NCBI RefSeq assembly: GCF_030248535.1
Contig: NZ_JAHGAJ010000040.1
Location: 1-64,000, forward strand
Direction: 5' to 3'
Source: Vibrio sp. D404a
GTDB taxonomy: Bacteria > Pseudomonadota > Gammaproteobacteria > Enterobacterales > Vibrionaceae
Length of the DNA stretch: 64,000 bases
Shown here: piece by piece, positions 25,652-34,239 of the stretch
How positions within the stretch are numbered: position 1 is the first letter of the stretch
Layout: each line of letters starts with the position of its first letter
The notes under the pieces: generated by a model
The model's input: only the letters and a program-made list of their open reading frames with translations
What the model was told of the DNA's origin: nothing
Database searches by the model: none
Made by a program: the position numbers and the translations under genes

Positions 25652-26044
25652 TTAGCGATCCGCAGGATGGTTCACACCGTCGTTGGTCACTACATCACCA
25701 ATATCAAAAGGGTTCACCCCTTCTAAACAACCAATGTTGAATCCATACTCATTTGGGCTAGAGCGACGTTGATGGTGGGTATAGATACCGCAGTTCGAGC
25801 AGAAGTAGTGCTTCGCGGTGTTGGTATTGAATTGATATAACTTCAGATATTCTGCGCCCTTAATGATCTTGATGCCATCCAAGGCAACAGAGCCAACAAT
25901 CGCCCCTTTGCGACGACAGATAGAGCAATCACAACGGCGTGGCTTTTCGATTCCGTTAGGCAGGCTGAGCTCTAACTCCACCGCACCGCAGTGACAGGTC
26001 GCTTTATGAAATGGTTTGATCACCGTATTGCCAACTATTTTCAT
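25652..26044 (-). CDS. GFA-family zinc protein (glutathione-dependent formaldehyde-activating fold)
   Basis: The 130-residue protein carries three zinc-binding cysteine clusters of the GFA/Mss4-like fold: CHCGAVEL, CDCSICRRKG and FCSNCGIYTHH. The start is taken at the ATG at 26044 because GGAGAG lies four bases before it and the fold begins there; an upstream ATG would add eleven residues without a good ribosome site. Family members were named for a proposed role in forming S-hydroxymethylglutathione, but most have no proven reaction. It is the first gene of the unit with the OsmC gene. Confidence 0.82.
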   Translation of the reverse strand: MKIVGNTVIKPFHKATCHCGAVELELSLPNGIEKPRRCDCSICRRKGAIVGSVALDGIKIIKGAEYLKLYQFNTNTAKHYFCSNCGIYTHHQRRSSPNEYGFNIGCLEGVNPFDIGDVVTNDGVNHPADR

Positions 26045-26144
26045 TGTTCTCTCCAGTAACATCCATGTATTGCTCACATCATAACCAGTTCAGTCAGTTC
26101 TGTCCGCAGTCCCGTTTTCAGTTCGAGAGTTTTGTCATATCGAG

Positions 26145-27077
26145 TTAATTAATTGATTTATCGGTCAAACGACCAAAATTATCGATTAGGAAATCCAAAA
26201 ACAGTCGAATTCGCTTAGGTTGATACTTCTTGCTGATGTACACCACATTCAAGTCAGCACTCGACACAGAGGTCGAGGTATTGAAGTTTTTCATATAGCC
26301 GTTGAGCAGAGTGACAAGGCGTTGGTTATTGATGTCATCTTGCACATCCAACACTGATTTAAGCGCAATACCCTCGCCTTTTAATGCCCAGTAGCGAATC
26401 ACTTCGCCATCGTCTGAGAATCGCTTTGGCACAACGGTAATCGACTTCTTCATATCGTGATCTTGAAAGTGCCAAGTCTTGAGTTCTTCATTACTACGCA
26501 GCATTGCCAAGCAGTCATGGTCTGTTAAGTCTTGAGGCGTTAACGGCGTTCCATGCTTGGCAAGGTATTCAGGAGAGGCACACAGCACACGTCGGCTCGG
26601 GGATAAGCGCCTTGATATCAAACTGCTGTCGACTAACTCTCCGTAGCGAATCACCACATCCATGCCCGACTCTGCAATATTAGACAGGTTATCGTTCAAA
26701 TACAGGTAAGGGATCACGTCGGGGTATTGCTGACAGAACTCAGAGAGAATAGGAAGAATGTACTGCTTGCCGATGTCTTTCGGTGCGGCGATCTTTAAAG
26801 GGCCTTTAACCTCTTTGACGCCATTTTGAATCAAGTTTTCGGCTTCGCTAACGTTATCCAATATCTCCAAGCACGCCTTGTGATATAGCTCGCCAGAGTC
26901 GGTCAAAGACACATGTCGAGTACTTCGATTCAACAGCTTCACGCCATACCGCTCTTCGAGTGCTTGCAACCTTGCCGTCATGGTCGCTGGTGATAAGCCT
27001 AGCTCACGCCCTGCCGCCGCTAAACCTTGATGCTTCACGATGCTAACGAACATCGCCATGTCTGAAAACTTATCCAC
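26145..27077 (-). CDS. LysR-type regulator divergent from the Old Yellow Enzyme gene
   Basis: About 310 residues. The DNA-binding domain begins at DKFSDMAMFVSIVKHQGLAAAGRELGL, and the effector domain contains IAESGMDVVIRYG. The CrgA-like group of LysR proteins usually starts M-D-K-F-S-D-M, so I take the GTG at 27077; an upstream GTG at 27095 is possible. It is divergent from the ene-reductase gene across about 110 bp, the classic arrangement for regulating it. The inducer is probably an electrophile, by analogy. Confidence 0.85.
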   Translation of the reverse strand: MDKFSDMAMFVSIVKHQGLAAAGRELGLSPATMTARLQALEERYGVKLLNRSTRHVSLTDSGELYHKACLEILDNVSEAENLIQNGVKEVKGPLKIAAPKDIGKQYILPILSEFCQQYPDVIPYLYLNDNLSNIAESGMDVVIRYGELVDSSLISRRLSPSRRVLCASPEYLAKHGTPLTPQDLTDHDCLAMLRSNEELKTWHFQDHDMKKSITVVPKRFSDDGEVIRYWALKGEGIALKSVLDVQDDINNQRLVTLLNGYMKNFNTSTSVSSADLNVVYISKKYQPKRIRLFLDFLIDNFGRLTDKSIN

Positions 27078-27189
27078 CCTGCCCCAACAATTCACTAAAA
27101 CCGAATAATGAATTCATATTTTAGCCAATTATCAAATTCAGTCGAATAAATAAAATAGTCCCTATCAACAGAAAATAGGAATTCTCAAC

Positions 27190-28278
27190 ATGACTAAATT
27201 ATTCAACAAGACGCAATTAAAAGAGTTAGACCTACAAAACCGTGTCGTTATGGCACCTATGACTCGCGCTCGTACCAGTCAACCGGGCAATGTACCAAAC
27301 GACATGATGGCGACCTATTACCGACAACGTGCTAGCGCTGGGCTTATCATCACTGAAGCGACGCAGATCTCTGATGACTCTCAAGGTTACTCATTCACTC
27401 CCGGTGTTTACACCGATGCACAAATCGAAGGTTGGAAGTCAGTAACCACCGCGGCTAAAGCACAAGGCGCAGCAATATTTTGTCAGCTCTGGCATGTCGG
27501 CCGCGTGTCTCACCCTACCTTTCAAAAGGGCGAGCTGCCGATTGCACCGTCAGCTTTGGCTCCGACAGAAACTCAGGTTTGGATTGCAGATGAGAATGGC
27601 AACGGCAATATGGTGGATTGCATCCAGCCAAGAGAGATGACCCAAGCTGACATCGATCGCGTGGTTCAAGATTTTGCGAACGCAGCAAAGAAAGCCATCG
27701 CGGCAGGGTTTAATGGTGTCGAGATCCACGGTGGTAATGGTTACCTCATTGATCAATTCCTAAGAACCAACTCAAACAAGCGCACCGACAACTACGGTGG
27801 CAGCCGCGAGAAGCGACTTCGCTTTTTAATTGAAGTAGTGGATGCCGTCGTTAATGCAATTGGTGCAGACAAAGTGGGCGTACGCTTGGCGCCTTTCATC
27901 ACCTTCAAAGACATGAACTGCCCAGACATCGTGCCAACGATTTTAGAGGCTGCAAAAGCACTGCAAGCTCGTGATATCGCTTATCTCCACTTGTCAGAAG
28001 CCGACTGGGATGATGCACCGGTTATCCCTGAAAGCTTCCGAGTCGAGCTAAGAGAATTATTCTCTAACACCATTATCGTCGCAGGCGGCTACACGCCACA
28101 GCGCGCCGAAGAAGTATTAAGCAAAGGCTACGCCGATCTCGTCGCATTTGGTCGCCCATTTGTAGCAAATCCAGATCTCGTATCACGCCTGCAAAACGGT
28201 AATGAGCTAGCACAACTCGATGGCACGACCCTATTCGGCGGCAACGAAAAAGGCTACATCGATTATCCAGCTTTGTAA
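27190..28278 (+). CDS. Old Yellow Enzyme-family ene-reductase (NemA-like)
   Basis: The 362-residue FMN-dependent TIM-barrel reductase acts on alpha,beta-unsaturated carbonyl or nitro compounds using NADPH. VVMAPMTRARTSQPGNVPN is the N-terminal flavin segment. QLWHVGRVSHP precedes the active site, and GVEIHGGNGYLIDQFLR holds the His/Asn substrate pair. GGYTPQRAEEVLSKGYADLVAFGRPFVANPDL is the C-terminal phosphate-binding part. Length is normal. AGGAATTCTCAAC precedes the ATG. The divergent LysR probably controls it. Confidence 0.92.
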   Translation: MTKLFNKTQLKELDLQNRVVMAPMTRARTSQPGNVPNDMMATYYRQRASAGLIITEATQISDDSQGYSFTPGVYTDAQIEGWKSVTTAAKAQGAAIFCQLWHVGRVSHPTFQKGELPIAPSALAPTETQVWIADENGNGNMVDCIQPREMTQADIDRVVQDFANAAKKAIAAGFNGVEIHGGNGYLIDQFLRTNSNKRTDNYGGSREKRLRFLIEVVDAVVNAIGADKVGVRLAPFITFKDMNCPDIVPTILEAAKALQARDIAYLHLSEADWDDAPVIPESFRVELRELFSNTIIVAGGYTPQRAEEVLSKGYADLVAFGRPFVANPDLVSRLQNGNELAQLDGTTLFGGNEKGYIDYPAL

Positions 28279-28300
28279 TGATAAAGCATTAAACAAACAC

Positions 28301-28327
28301 CAAGCCTGCATGAGCCCAGCAGGCTTG
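28301..28327 (+). terminator. Hairpin after the ene-reductase gene, probable terminator
   Basis: CAAGCCTGC (28301-28309) pairs with GCAGGCTTG (28319-28327). Only a short weak T run (CCTCTTTAG) follows, so termination may be incomplete. Confidence 0.5.
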
Positions 28328-28486
28328 CCTCTTTAGAAACGTGACCGATCCGATACCTTTTCATACCCAAGAATCCACTTGCATATTTTAATTTAAACCA
28401 CTGTTATATTTGAACTTTATATGAAATTTAAATCACAAAAATATCAATAATATTTAGAATTTAAACGAATAAACGAGGACTCTCCA

Positions 28487-29308
28487 TTGTTCAACGTAGG
28501 ACAGGTTTACAATCGACGCACAGATATACACGGCCGCTACAAAGGTCAGCAATATGGTGGTATAGCTACGCCGGCTGCTCACCCGTATGTATTTATCTTC
28601 ACTAGCGATGCGGGCGAAGAGTTTGGCTACTCTGATGGTTTTAGTGCAGACGGCACTTTCCGATATACAGGAGAAGGGCAAGAAGGTGACATGAAAATGG
28701 TTAAAGGTAACTTGGCCATCTTTGAGCACCAAAACAACCTCAAAGAGATTCTCTTATTTGAATCTGTCTCAACTGGTCTTGTTAGATTCGTCGGTGTTTG
28801 TAACTACATCTGTCATCACATCGAGCAACGCCCCGACAAGAACGACCAACTGCGCGACGCAATAATTTTCCATTTAGATATAGTCCCGCAAAGTATTGGA
28901 GATACAATTCAAACTCCAAAAATGTCATACCTTACCAAGCCAACTAAAAGTAAATCACTGAAGCAGTTGCGAGACATCGCTTTAGCTTCAACGCCACTTA
29001 AAGCTAGCCCTAAAGAGCAACTCACGCACGTGAAGTATCGTAGTGACGCTATCAAGCTTTATGCAAAGAAACGAGCAGATGGAAATTGTGAAGGCTGTGA
29101 AATAGCATCGCCCTTTGAGGCAAAATCTGGTCCCTACCTAGAAGTACATCACCTGACACGATTAGCGGATGGTGGTGCTGATTGTCCTGAAAACGTGATT
29201 GCTCTCTGCCCTAATTGCCACCGAAAAGCGCACTACTCTATAAACGCCACTGAATTCAACTCACAGCTCATCGAGAAAGCACTGAAGATTGAAGAGAACT
29301 TGCTATAA
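28487..29308 (+). CDS. HNH endonuclease with SRA-like N-terminal domain; candidate modification-dependent (type IV) restriction enzyme
   Basis: The 273-residue protein begins at a TTG codon seven bases after GAGGA. The N-terminal domain (1-135) has IHGRYKGQQYGGIATPA, FGYSDGF, FRYTGEGQEGDM and LLFESVSTGLVRFVG, a pattern seen in SRA-like base-recognition domains of McrA-type nucleases. The C-terminal HNH domain (195-250) has zinc cysteines C201, C204, C241 and C244, catalytic H221/H222, N236 and H245/H249. Such fusions cut DNA carrying modified bases. It stands alone in an AT-rich spacer between an ene-reductase gene and a housekeeping methyltransferase, which fits acquisition as a single-gene defence. 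Confidence 0.8.
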   Translation: MFNVGQVYNRRTDIHGRYKGQQYGGIATPAAHPYVFIFTSDAGEEFGYSDGFSADGTFRYTGEGQEGDMKMVKGNLAIFEHQNNLKEILLFESVSTGLVRFVGVCNYICHHIEQRPDKNDQLRDAIIFHLDIVPQSIGDTIQTPKMSYLTKPTKSKSLKQLRDIALASTPLKASPKEQLTHVKYRSDAIKLYAKKRADGNCEGCEIASPFEAKSGPYLEVHHLTRLADGGADCPENVIALCPNCHRKAHYSINATEFNSQLIEKALKIEENLL

Positions 29309-29330
29309 GAATTTTCTTCAGGCAAAAGAA

Positions 29331-29355
29331 AGGCTCGCGTGACTAGTGCGAGCCT
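29331..29355. repeat. Inverted repeat after the HNH nuclease gene
   Basis: AGGCTCGC (29331-29338) and GCGAGCCT (29348-29355) can form an 8-bp stem, 23 bp past the stop. There is no T-tract, so it may be a factor-assisted terminator or an mRNA-stabilising hairpin. The rest of the spacer to 29577 shows nothing clear. Confidence 0.4.
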
Positions 29356-29577
29356 AATGCTGTTTAGGGGGTAAACCGCATAGATTAAAATGGAGATTAT
29401 TTGTTTAAGTGTGTCGCAATTCAAAGCTGAATTTGGGCGACTCTCCGCTTGTTAGTCTCAGTTTTAAATGATTGACGAGAATTAATCAACATTTATAAGT
29501 TAGGGTCAGGTCAATTAAAAACCCTATCCTTTACAATGACTTGTTAACACGCTGTTCGCTTAACTATGCCAACTTCG

Positions 29578-30447
29578 TTATGCTAAGCCACGCATTTGCC
29601 AATACCCTTCGCCATGGGTGGCCAGATCTCGGTGCAGAAATTCCAAGATATCGGCGACCTTGCCTGCAAGCCCTTGTGGCGGGTTAAACAGCAACAATCC
29701 GCTACCGATAAGGCGGTCATCTCCTTTTGGATCTCGTAATCTCAGTTCAGCCTTAATTGGGTTTGGCAACTCTTCCGCTTGCATCGCATCGAAACAGTGG
29801 CTGAGGATCAGCGAGCTCTTATCTTCGGTATAGAGTGGGTACCAAATAAGTGCTGACACTTTGTCAGATTGCTTATAAGCCTTAGCCAATGCATCTATCA
29901 CCGCGAGGTACTCTTCGTCACTCTCATAGGGAGGATCGATGACCACCAATTGATGTCTGTCGCTCTTTGCGACCACATCAGGAAGTGCTTTGAGTCCATC
30001 TCCGGCACTCACATGCAACGCGCTTGAAACGCCACGCTGCTGCTGAATCTCTTCAATGTTGGCGCGCAGTAAATCCGCCTCAGATTGCTGAATATCCGAA
30101 AAATAGAAGCTGTCTTGGCTGCGACCATGTTGATACGCAATCGCGGCGGAACCCGGATAGTCAGTGATCAGTTGATTAGGATTGTAATACTCTAAGATCG
30201 AAATAAACGATGAGAAGGCATGTGGGAGATACCCCTTATTGCGCCATAGATACCCAACCCCTTCGGCAAACTCACCAGCATGATTACTCGGCGCTGTAGT
30301 GAGGTCGTATCGCGCGGTCCCTGAGTGCGTGTCAATCACGGTCAAAGTTGAGTGTTGCTGCATGAGCATTTTAACAAACTCACTCAATACTGGGTGCTTG
30401 AGTGCATCCCCATGATCGCCCACATGACATTGGTGTCGATATTCCAT
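29578..30447 (-). CDS. RlmJ-family 23S rRNA adenine-N6 methyltransferase
   Basis: The 289-residue protein resembles RlmJ, which methylates A2030 of 23S rRNA. It starts MEYRHQCHVGDHGDALKHPV, has TVIDTHSGTARYDL at the cofactor site and VVIDPPYESDEEY as the catalytic DPPY motif, and ends with a GLLLFNPPQG segment. The sequence is well diverged from the E. coli protein as I recall it, so it may be a paralogue with another target. It is monocistronic, separated from the sec genes by a terminator. Confidence 0.75.
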   Translation of the reverse strand: MEYRHQCHVGDHGDALKHPVLSEFVKMLMQQHSTLTVIDTHSGTARYDLTTAPSNHAGEFAEGVGYLWRNKGYLPHAFSSFISILEYYNPNQLITDYPGSAAIAYQHGRSQDSFYFSDIQQSEADLLRANIEEIQQQRGVSSALHVSAGDGLKALPDVVAKSDRHQLVVIDPPYESDEEYLAVIDALAKAYKQSDKVSALIWYPLYTEDKSSLILSHCFDAMQAEELPNPIKAELRLRDPKGDDRLIGSGLLLFNPPQGLAGKVADILEFLHRDLATHGEGYWQMRGLA

Positions 30448-30570
30448 TGCTTTGCCTCATTTCCAACTAACATCTTATAAACATAAGTCATATTGGATAG
30501 AGGTGCTGCGTCAATATGCAGATTTTTGAAATAGAGTCACTTTCTCTAACTTATTGACCACACTAAAAAT

Positions 30571-30604
30571 AAGGCCCCAAAACTGAAATCAGTCTTGGGG
30601 CCAT
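30571..30604 (-). terminator. Terminator after secF2
   Basis: GGCCCCAA (30573-30580) pairs with TTGGGGCC (30595-30602), and the loop can add an ACTGA/TCAGT inner stem. On the minus strand it is followed by TTATTTTT. It lies 57 bp beyond the secF2 stop. Confidence 0.82.
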
Positions 30605-30660
30605 TTATTGTGTTGAACTTTCAATAATGAAGCTCAGCCATGATCAAGTATGGGAGTCGT

Positions 30661-31602
30661 CTAAGGGCGACTGTCTTCCAACTCATCGACAACTTTGATT
30701 TGGTAGTGGCAAGGCAGTAATCCAAGCAACTTAGGTAGCGTGATACCGACCGAGATTGAAGACCAAGTACCGCTGAGAATCCCGACAACCAACGCAATCG
30801 CAAAGCCTTGCAGTGCAGCACCACCAAGCAACCAAAGTGCAGATACCGTCAACAAAGTAGTACCTGAGGTCACCATAGTACGCGAGAAGGTCGCTTTTAC
30901 CGATTCGTTGAGCAGGTTATCGGTTTCACCGTTTGGATTACCACGCAGCATCTCACGAACACGGTCGGCAATGATGATCGAGTCATTGAGTGAGTAACCG
31001 AGAATCGCTAACACGGCCGCCAATACCGTTAGGTTGAACTCAAACTGAGTAAAAGCGAACAAGCCTAGGATAATCGTTACGTCGTAGATGATTGCAGCCA
31101 GAGCGCCCAGTGCTAGGCGCCACTCAAAGCGTACGCTTAGGTAGAGCATGATCATGATGAAACACACCAATACTGCCAAGCCACCTTGGTCAACCATGTC
31201 TTGACCGACTTGCGGGCCAACCACACTGCTGTTAAGCACCTGCACTTGATCGCTGACCGATGCCAAGGCATCAACTAGGCTAGTTTGTGGTGCATCCGTC
31301 AATTGGCTGTAACGAATGGTCCAGCGGTCTTGCTCGGCCATGCCAACCACTTGAACATCTTGTTGGAAAGCCGTATCAAGTTTTGTTTTTAATGCCTCTT
31401 TGGTCACTTGGTCAGAAAGTTGAACTTCAGCAACCACACCACCTGTAAAGTCCAAGCCCCAGTTAAACCCTTTCACTGCCACCAGCATCACAGAGCTCAT
31501 GAACAGGACAATAGAGATCACCGACATCACCTTGCGAAGACGAGTCATGTTGCTGTCTGAAAGATAGCGGTCTGAAATAGTCATTTTCGTTGAAGTACTC
31601 AT
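30661..31602 (-). CDS. secF2: Protein translocase subunit SecF, second copy (SecF2 type)
   Basis: The 313-residue membrane protein has six predicted helices. GLDFTGGVVAEVQL is the SecF periplasmic-domain entry, and LGYSLNDSIIIADRVRE is the proton/sodium-path helix with its Asp and Arg. With SecD it forms the ion-driven motor that pulls proteins out of SecYEG on the periplasmic side. It starts two bases after secD2. No yajC or tgt gene is next to it, and vemP lies upstream, so this is the inducible second SecDF pair and not the housekeeping one. Confidence 0.9.
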   Translation of the reverse strand: MSTSTKMTISDRYLSDSNMTRLRKVMSVISIVLFMSSVMLVAVKGFNWGLDFTGGVVAEVQLSDQVTKEALKTKLDTAFQQDVQVVGMAEQDRWTIRYSQLTDAPQTSLVDALASVSDQVQVLNSSVVGPQVGQDMVDQGGLAVLVCFIMIMLYLSVRFEWRLALGALAAIIYDVTIILGLFAFTQFEFNLTVLAAVLAILGYSLNDSIIIADRVREMLRGNPNGETDNLLNESVKATFSRTMVTSGTTLLTVSALWLLGGAALQGFAIALVVGILSGTWSSISVGITLPKLLGLLPCHYQIKVVDELEDSRP

Positions 31603-31604
31603 GC

Positions 31605-33398
31605 TTAAATCCTTACATCGTGGCGTTGGTCACGCCCCCAAACCAAATTGATGATCGCTCGTGAAGCAAAAATGCCCGTAAACATACTGGTTAGAAGACC
31701 TAAGCCCAGAGTCAAAGCAAACCCTTGAATTGGTCCGTTACCAATGGTGTAAAGGGCGATAGCAACAATCATGGTGGTGAAGTTAGCATCGAAGATTGAC
31801 GAGAATGCGCTATCGAAACCACGATCGATGGAGCTAGCAAAGCTGCGTCCTTCTTTCATTTTGTCTCGAATACGTTCGAAGATAAGTACGTTGGTGTCTA
31901 CCGCCATACCAACGGTTAATACCAAGCCAGCAATACCCGGCAGCGTTAATACCGCGCCCGGTAGCAGCGCAATCAAACCAAACAGCGTCACCATGTTTAA
32001 GATAAGTGCACCGTTCGCAACCCAACCAAGACGGCGGTACCATAACGCCATAAACGTAAGAGTAAGACCAAGGCCAAGAGCTAGAGCAGCGAAACCATTA
32101 GTCACGTTTTCTGCACCCAAAGATGGGCCAATGGTACGCTCTTCAATGATGGTCACAGGCGCAGTCAATGACCCAGCACGAAGCAACAGAGCCAGCTCTT
32201 GCGCTTCAGCCATGGTGCCTGCACCTGTGATTCTAAAGCGGCTGCCCAATTGAGATTGGATATTCGCTACGCTGATTACTTCGCTGGTCTGTTCGCTGTT
32301 ACCGGCTCGGTCGCGGCTGTATTCGCTGTACACAGTCGCCATTGGCTTACCGATGTTGTGACGAGAGAACTCAGACATTTTCTTACCGCCGGCTGAATCC
32401 AGCGTGATGTTGACTTCTGCGCTACCCATCTCACCAATGCCGCTGCGTGCATCGATAATGTGTTCGCCACTAAGTACGGCTTTGCGAGCGACAACAACAC
32501 GATTGCCGTCAGTGTCTTTTAGCGTTTGAGTGGTACGTGTTGGGTTATCGTAGACAGAGTAGAACGCCAGTGAAGCCGTCGCACCAATTACGTCTTTCGC
32601 AGCTGCAGGGTCTTGGACACCCGGCAATTCGATACGAATACGACTTTCGCCTTGGCGCTGAATGGAAGCTTCTGTAATGCCCAGTTCTTCAATACGGCTG
32701 CGCATGATTTGCAGGTTCTGTTGAACCGTTAGGTTGCGTAGCGTTCTTTGTTCGTCTTCAGATTGAGTCAGAGTCAGCTTTTTGTCTGAGCTGTCACGCA
32801 ACCATTGCGGAAACTCTTCACGAATCAGCTTTTGCGCTTTTTCAAAATCGGCATCAGTACGGAAGTTGAATTCCACTTGGTTGTTGACCACTTTGCCGCG
32901 AGCGTAGCGCACTTGGCTGGTAATATCGTCGACTACCGCTTGAGCTTGCGCGTTGTAGACCGGCTCCATGTCTACTTCGAGTAAGAACTGCACACCACCA
33001 CGTAGGTCAAGGCCAAGCTGAATCGGTGCAAAGCCCATGTCAGTCAACCATTTTGGTGCTGCTGGCTCCATTGCTAGCGCTACCGTCGCGTTGTCTAGAA
33101 GGCGTTCATTAAGCACTTCTTTGGCTTTCGCTTGCTGCTCGGCATCTTCTAGAATCACCACTAAGCGGTTGTCTTTTTGATAGGCCGACTTGGCTTGGAT
33201 GCCTTCACTGGCGAGGTATTGAGTTACCTGAGTGGCGTCGATTGTCTGCTCAGAACGGTTGTTGATTTGAACCGAAGCATCTTCACCAAACCAAGAAGGT
33301 AAAGCGCTCAGAATCATGATGATGATGGTGGTGATAAGCACCACGTATTTCCACTTTGCGTAGTGGTTGATTTGTTTTCTTGGAATGCGTTTATTCAC
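31605..33398 (-). CDS. secD2: Protein translocase subunit SecD, second copy (SecD2 type)
   Basis: The protein is about 597 residues. QLGLDLRGGVQFLLEVDM is the D1 signature, the large periplasmic P1 region follows, and GMAVDTNVLIFERIRDKM is the ion-path helix with the essential Asp. The start is taken at GTG 33398, eight bases after AAGAGA; a TTG at 33404 is only two bases from it. The leader between vemP and this gene can fold over that ribosome site. In Vibrio alginolyticus the second SecDF pair works with protons and is made when sodium-dependent export fails, under VemP control. Confidence 0.9.
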   Translation of the reverse strand: MNKRIPRKQINHYAKWKYVVLITTIIIMILSALPSWFGEDASVQINNRSEQTIDATQVTQYLASEGIQAKSAYQKDNRLVVILEDAEQQAKAKEVLNERLLDNATVALAMEPAAPKWLTDMGFAPIQLGLDLRGGVQFLLEVDMEPVYNAQAQAVVDDITSQVRYARGKVVNNQVEFNFRTDADFEKAQKLIREEFPQWLRDSSDKKLTLTQSEDEQRTLRNLTVQQNLQIMRSRIEELGITEASIQRQGESRIRIELPGVQDPAAAKDVIGATASLAFYSVYDNPTRTTQTLKDTDGNRVVVARKAVLSGEHIIDARSGIGEMGSAEVNITLDSAGGKKMSEFSRHNIGKPMATVYSEYSRDRAGNSEQTSEVISVANIQSQLGSRFRITGAGTMAEAQELALLLRAGSLTAPVTIIEERTIGPSLGAENVTNGFAALALGLGLTLTFMALWYRRLGWVANGALILNMVTLFGLIALLPGAVLTLPGIAGLVLTVGMAVDTNVLIFERIRDKMKEGRSFASSIDRGFDSAFSSIFDANFTTMIVAIALYTIGNGPIQGFALTLGLGLLTSMFTGIFASRAIINLVWGRDQRHDVRI

Positions 33399-33404
33399 AG
33401 TCAA

Positions 33405-33441
33405 GATCTCTTATTTTGGCTAATATCTTGCGAACGAGATC
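33405..33441 (-). promoter_or_regulatory. Leader stem that can hide the secD2 ribosome-binding site
   Basis: On the mRNA, GATCTC (plus-strand 33436-33441) can pair with GAGATC (33405-33410), which contains part of the AAGAGA ribosome site of secD2. A second possibility pairs the last ten bases of vemP (33567-33576) with two five-base blocks at 33409-33413 and 33419-33423, also covering the site. A ribosome stalled at the end of vemP would block the second pairing. By-eye folding only. Confidence 0.5.
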
Positions 33442-33566
33442 GATGGCTAACCGCAACCAGAGCAAACTGATTGAACGGCAGCAGAGCACATTCGCGAATT
33501 GTTTTGGGGATTGGCGAGATCAATGGACGTAAGGGACCATCGATACGACCAATCAGGGTCAAACGA

Positions 33567-34055
33567 TTAGCTAAGAAGTTCTCGGAAGTGTGAATATTGA
33601 ATATTGCCCTCTTTCCATCCGGCAAGCCTAGATGGGGGCGAGGCGATCACGCTGGTCCAGTGCTGTTTTACATCCATAAGGGGATCGCTAAGCAACAAAG
33701 ACGCAAGCAATGAAGGGGGAGAGAAGTCAATCAGCAGGTGATAAACCGGCTCTATATCGGCCGAGCCATCCTGCTCATTGCTGAGTATTCGACGAAACGT
33801 GCTGGCTTGTAGACTAGACTCGGAATCGTGATAGTGCGAGCTGTCTTCCATAGGAGGAATGAGCTTGGTTTGCTCACACGCTTGCAGCGTTGCTGAAGAT
33901 ATTTTTTGATGAGATTCAGCTAGTTGCTGACACAATTGGCTGGTTGACGTTGCCGTTTGAAATGGCTTGACTGGTAACGAATAGCCGTGACTGTTCACTA
34001 AGCCAAAGCTCAGTACAAACAACATCAACACTAAACGCGCGCCTAACTTCAACAA
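33567..34055 (-). CDS. vemP: VemP secretion-monitoring arrest peptide
   Basis: The 162-residue secreted regulatory peptide lies immediately upstream of secD2F2. The signal sequence is LGARLVLMLFVLSFGLVNSHG. The C-terminal PSRLAGWKEGNIQYSHFREL (residues 141-160) has the conserved GWKE core and position of the arrest segment of the V. alginolyticus protein of 159 residues. In the known system, translation stalls near the C-terminus until SecDF pulls on the nascent chain. When export is slow the stalled ribosome opens the secD2 leader. The 162-nt spacer to secD2 fits this. Confidence 0.85.
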   Translation of the reverse strand: MLKLGARLVLMLFVLSFGLVNSHGYSLPVKPFQTATSTSQLCQQLAESHQKISSATLQACEQTKLIPPMEDSSHYHDSESSLQASTFRRILSNEQDGSADIEPVYHLLIDFSPPSLLASLLLSDPLMDVKQHWTSVIASPPSRLAGWKEGNIQYSHFRELLS

Positions 34056-34172
34056 CTCAAAACAATCTCAAATGATAGAAACGTCGACAATATATAACAG
34101 CAATGAAAGATACAATTGATTTAAAAGCTGCCTTATTCATATTTGACACAACGCTGACAATCTCAAACCAAT

Positions 34173-34204
34173 AAAAAAGCCAAGCGCGATTGGCTTGGCT
34201 TTGG
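34173..34204 (-). terminator. Terminator after the M16 protease gene
   Basis: AAAGCCAAGC (34176-34185) pairs with GCTTGGCTTT (34193-34202), and on the minus strand a T run follows. It separates the protease gene from the vemP promoter region (34056-34172), which shows no other clear element. Confidence 0.85.
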
Positions 34205-34239
34205 TGACACATCCTTTATGGCGAAACGCCAGCAGGTCT

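Noticed and set aside
29501-29520. A stretch with TAGGGTCAGGTC that recalls sequences near some transposon ends
   Set aside because: No transposase, matching partner or target duplication could be seen nearby.
30661-33398. The secDF genes as the housekeeping pair
   Set aside because: No yajC or tgt gene is adjacent, and vemP lies upstream, which is the arrangement of the second, inducible pair.
33401-33625. A 74-codon minus-strand frame running from inside vemP to the secD2 start
   Set aside because: It overlaps the end of vemP in another frame, has no clear ribosome site, and the region is better explained as the structured secD2 leader.
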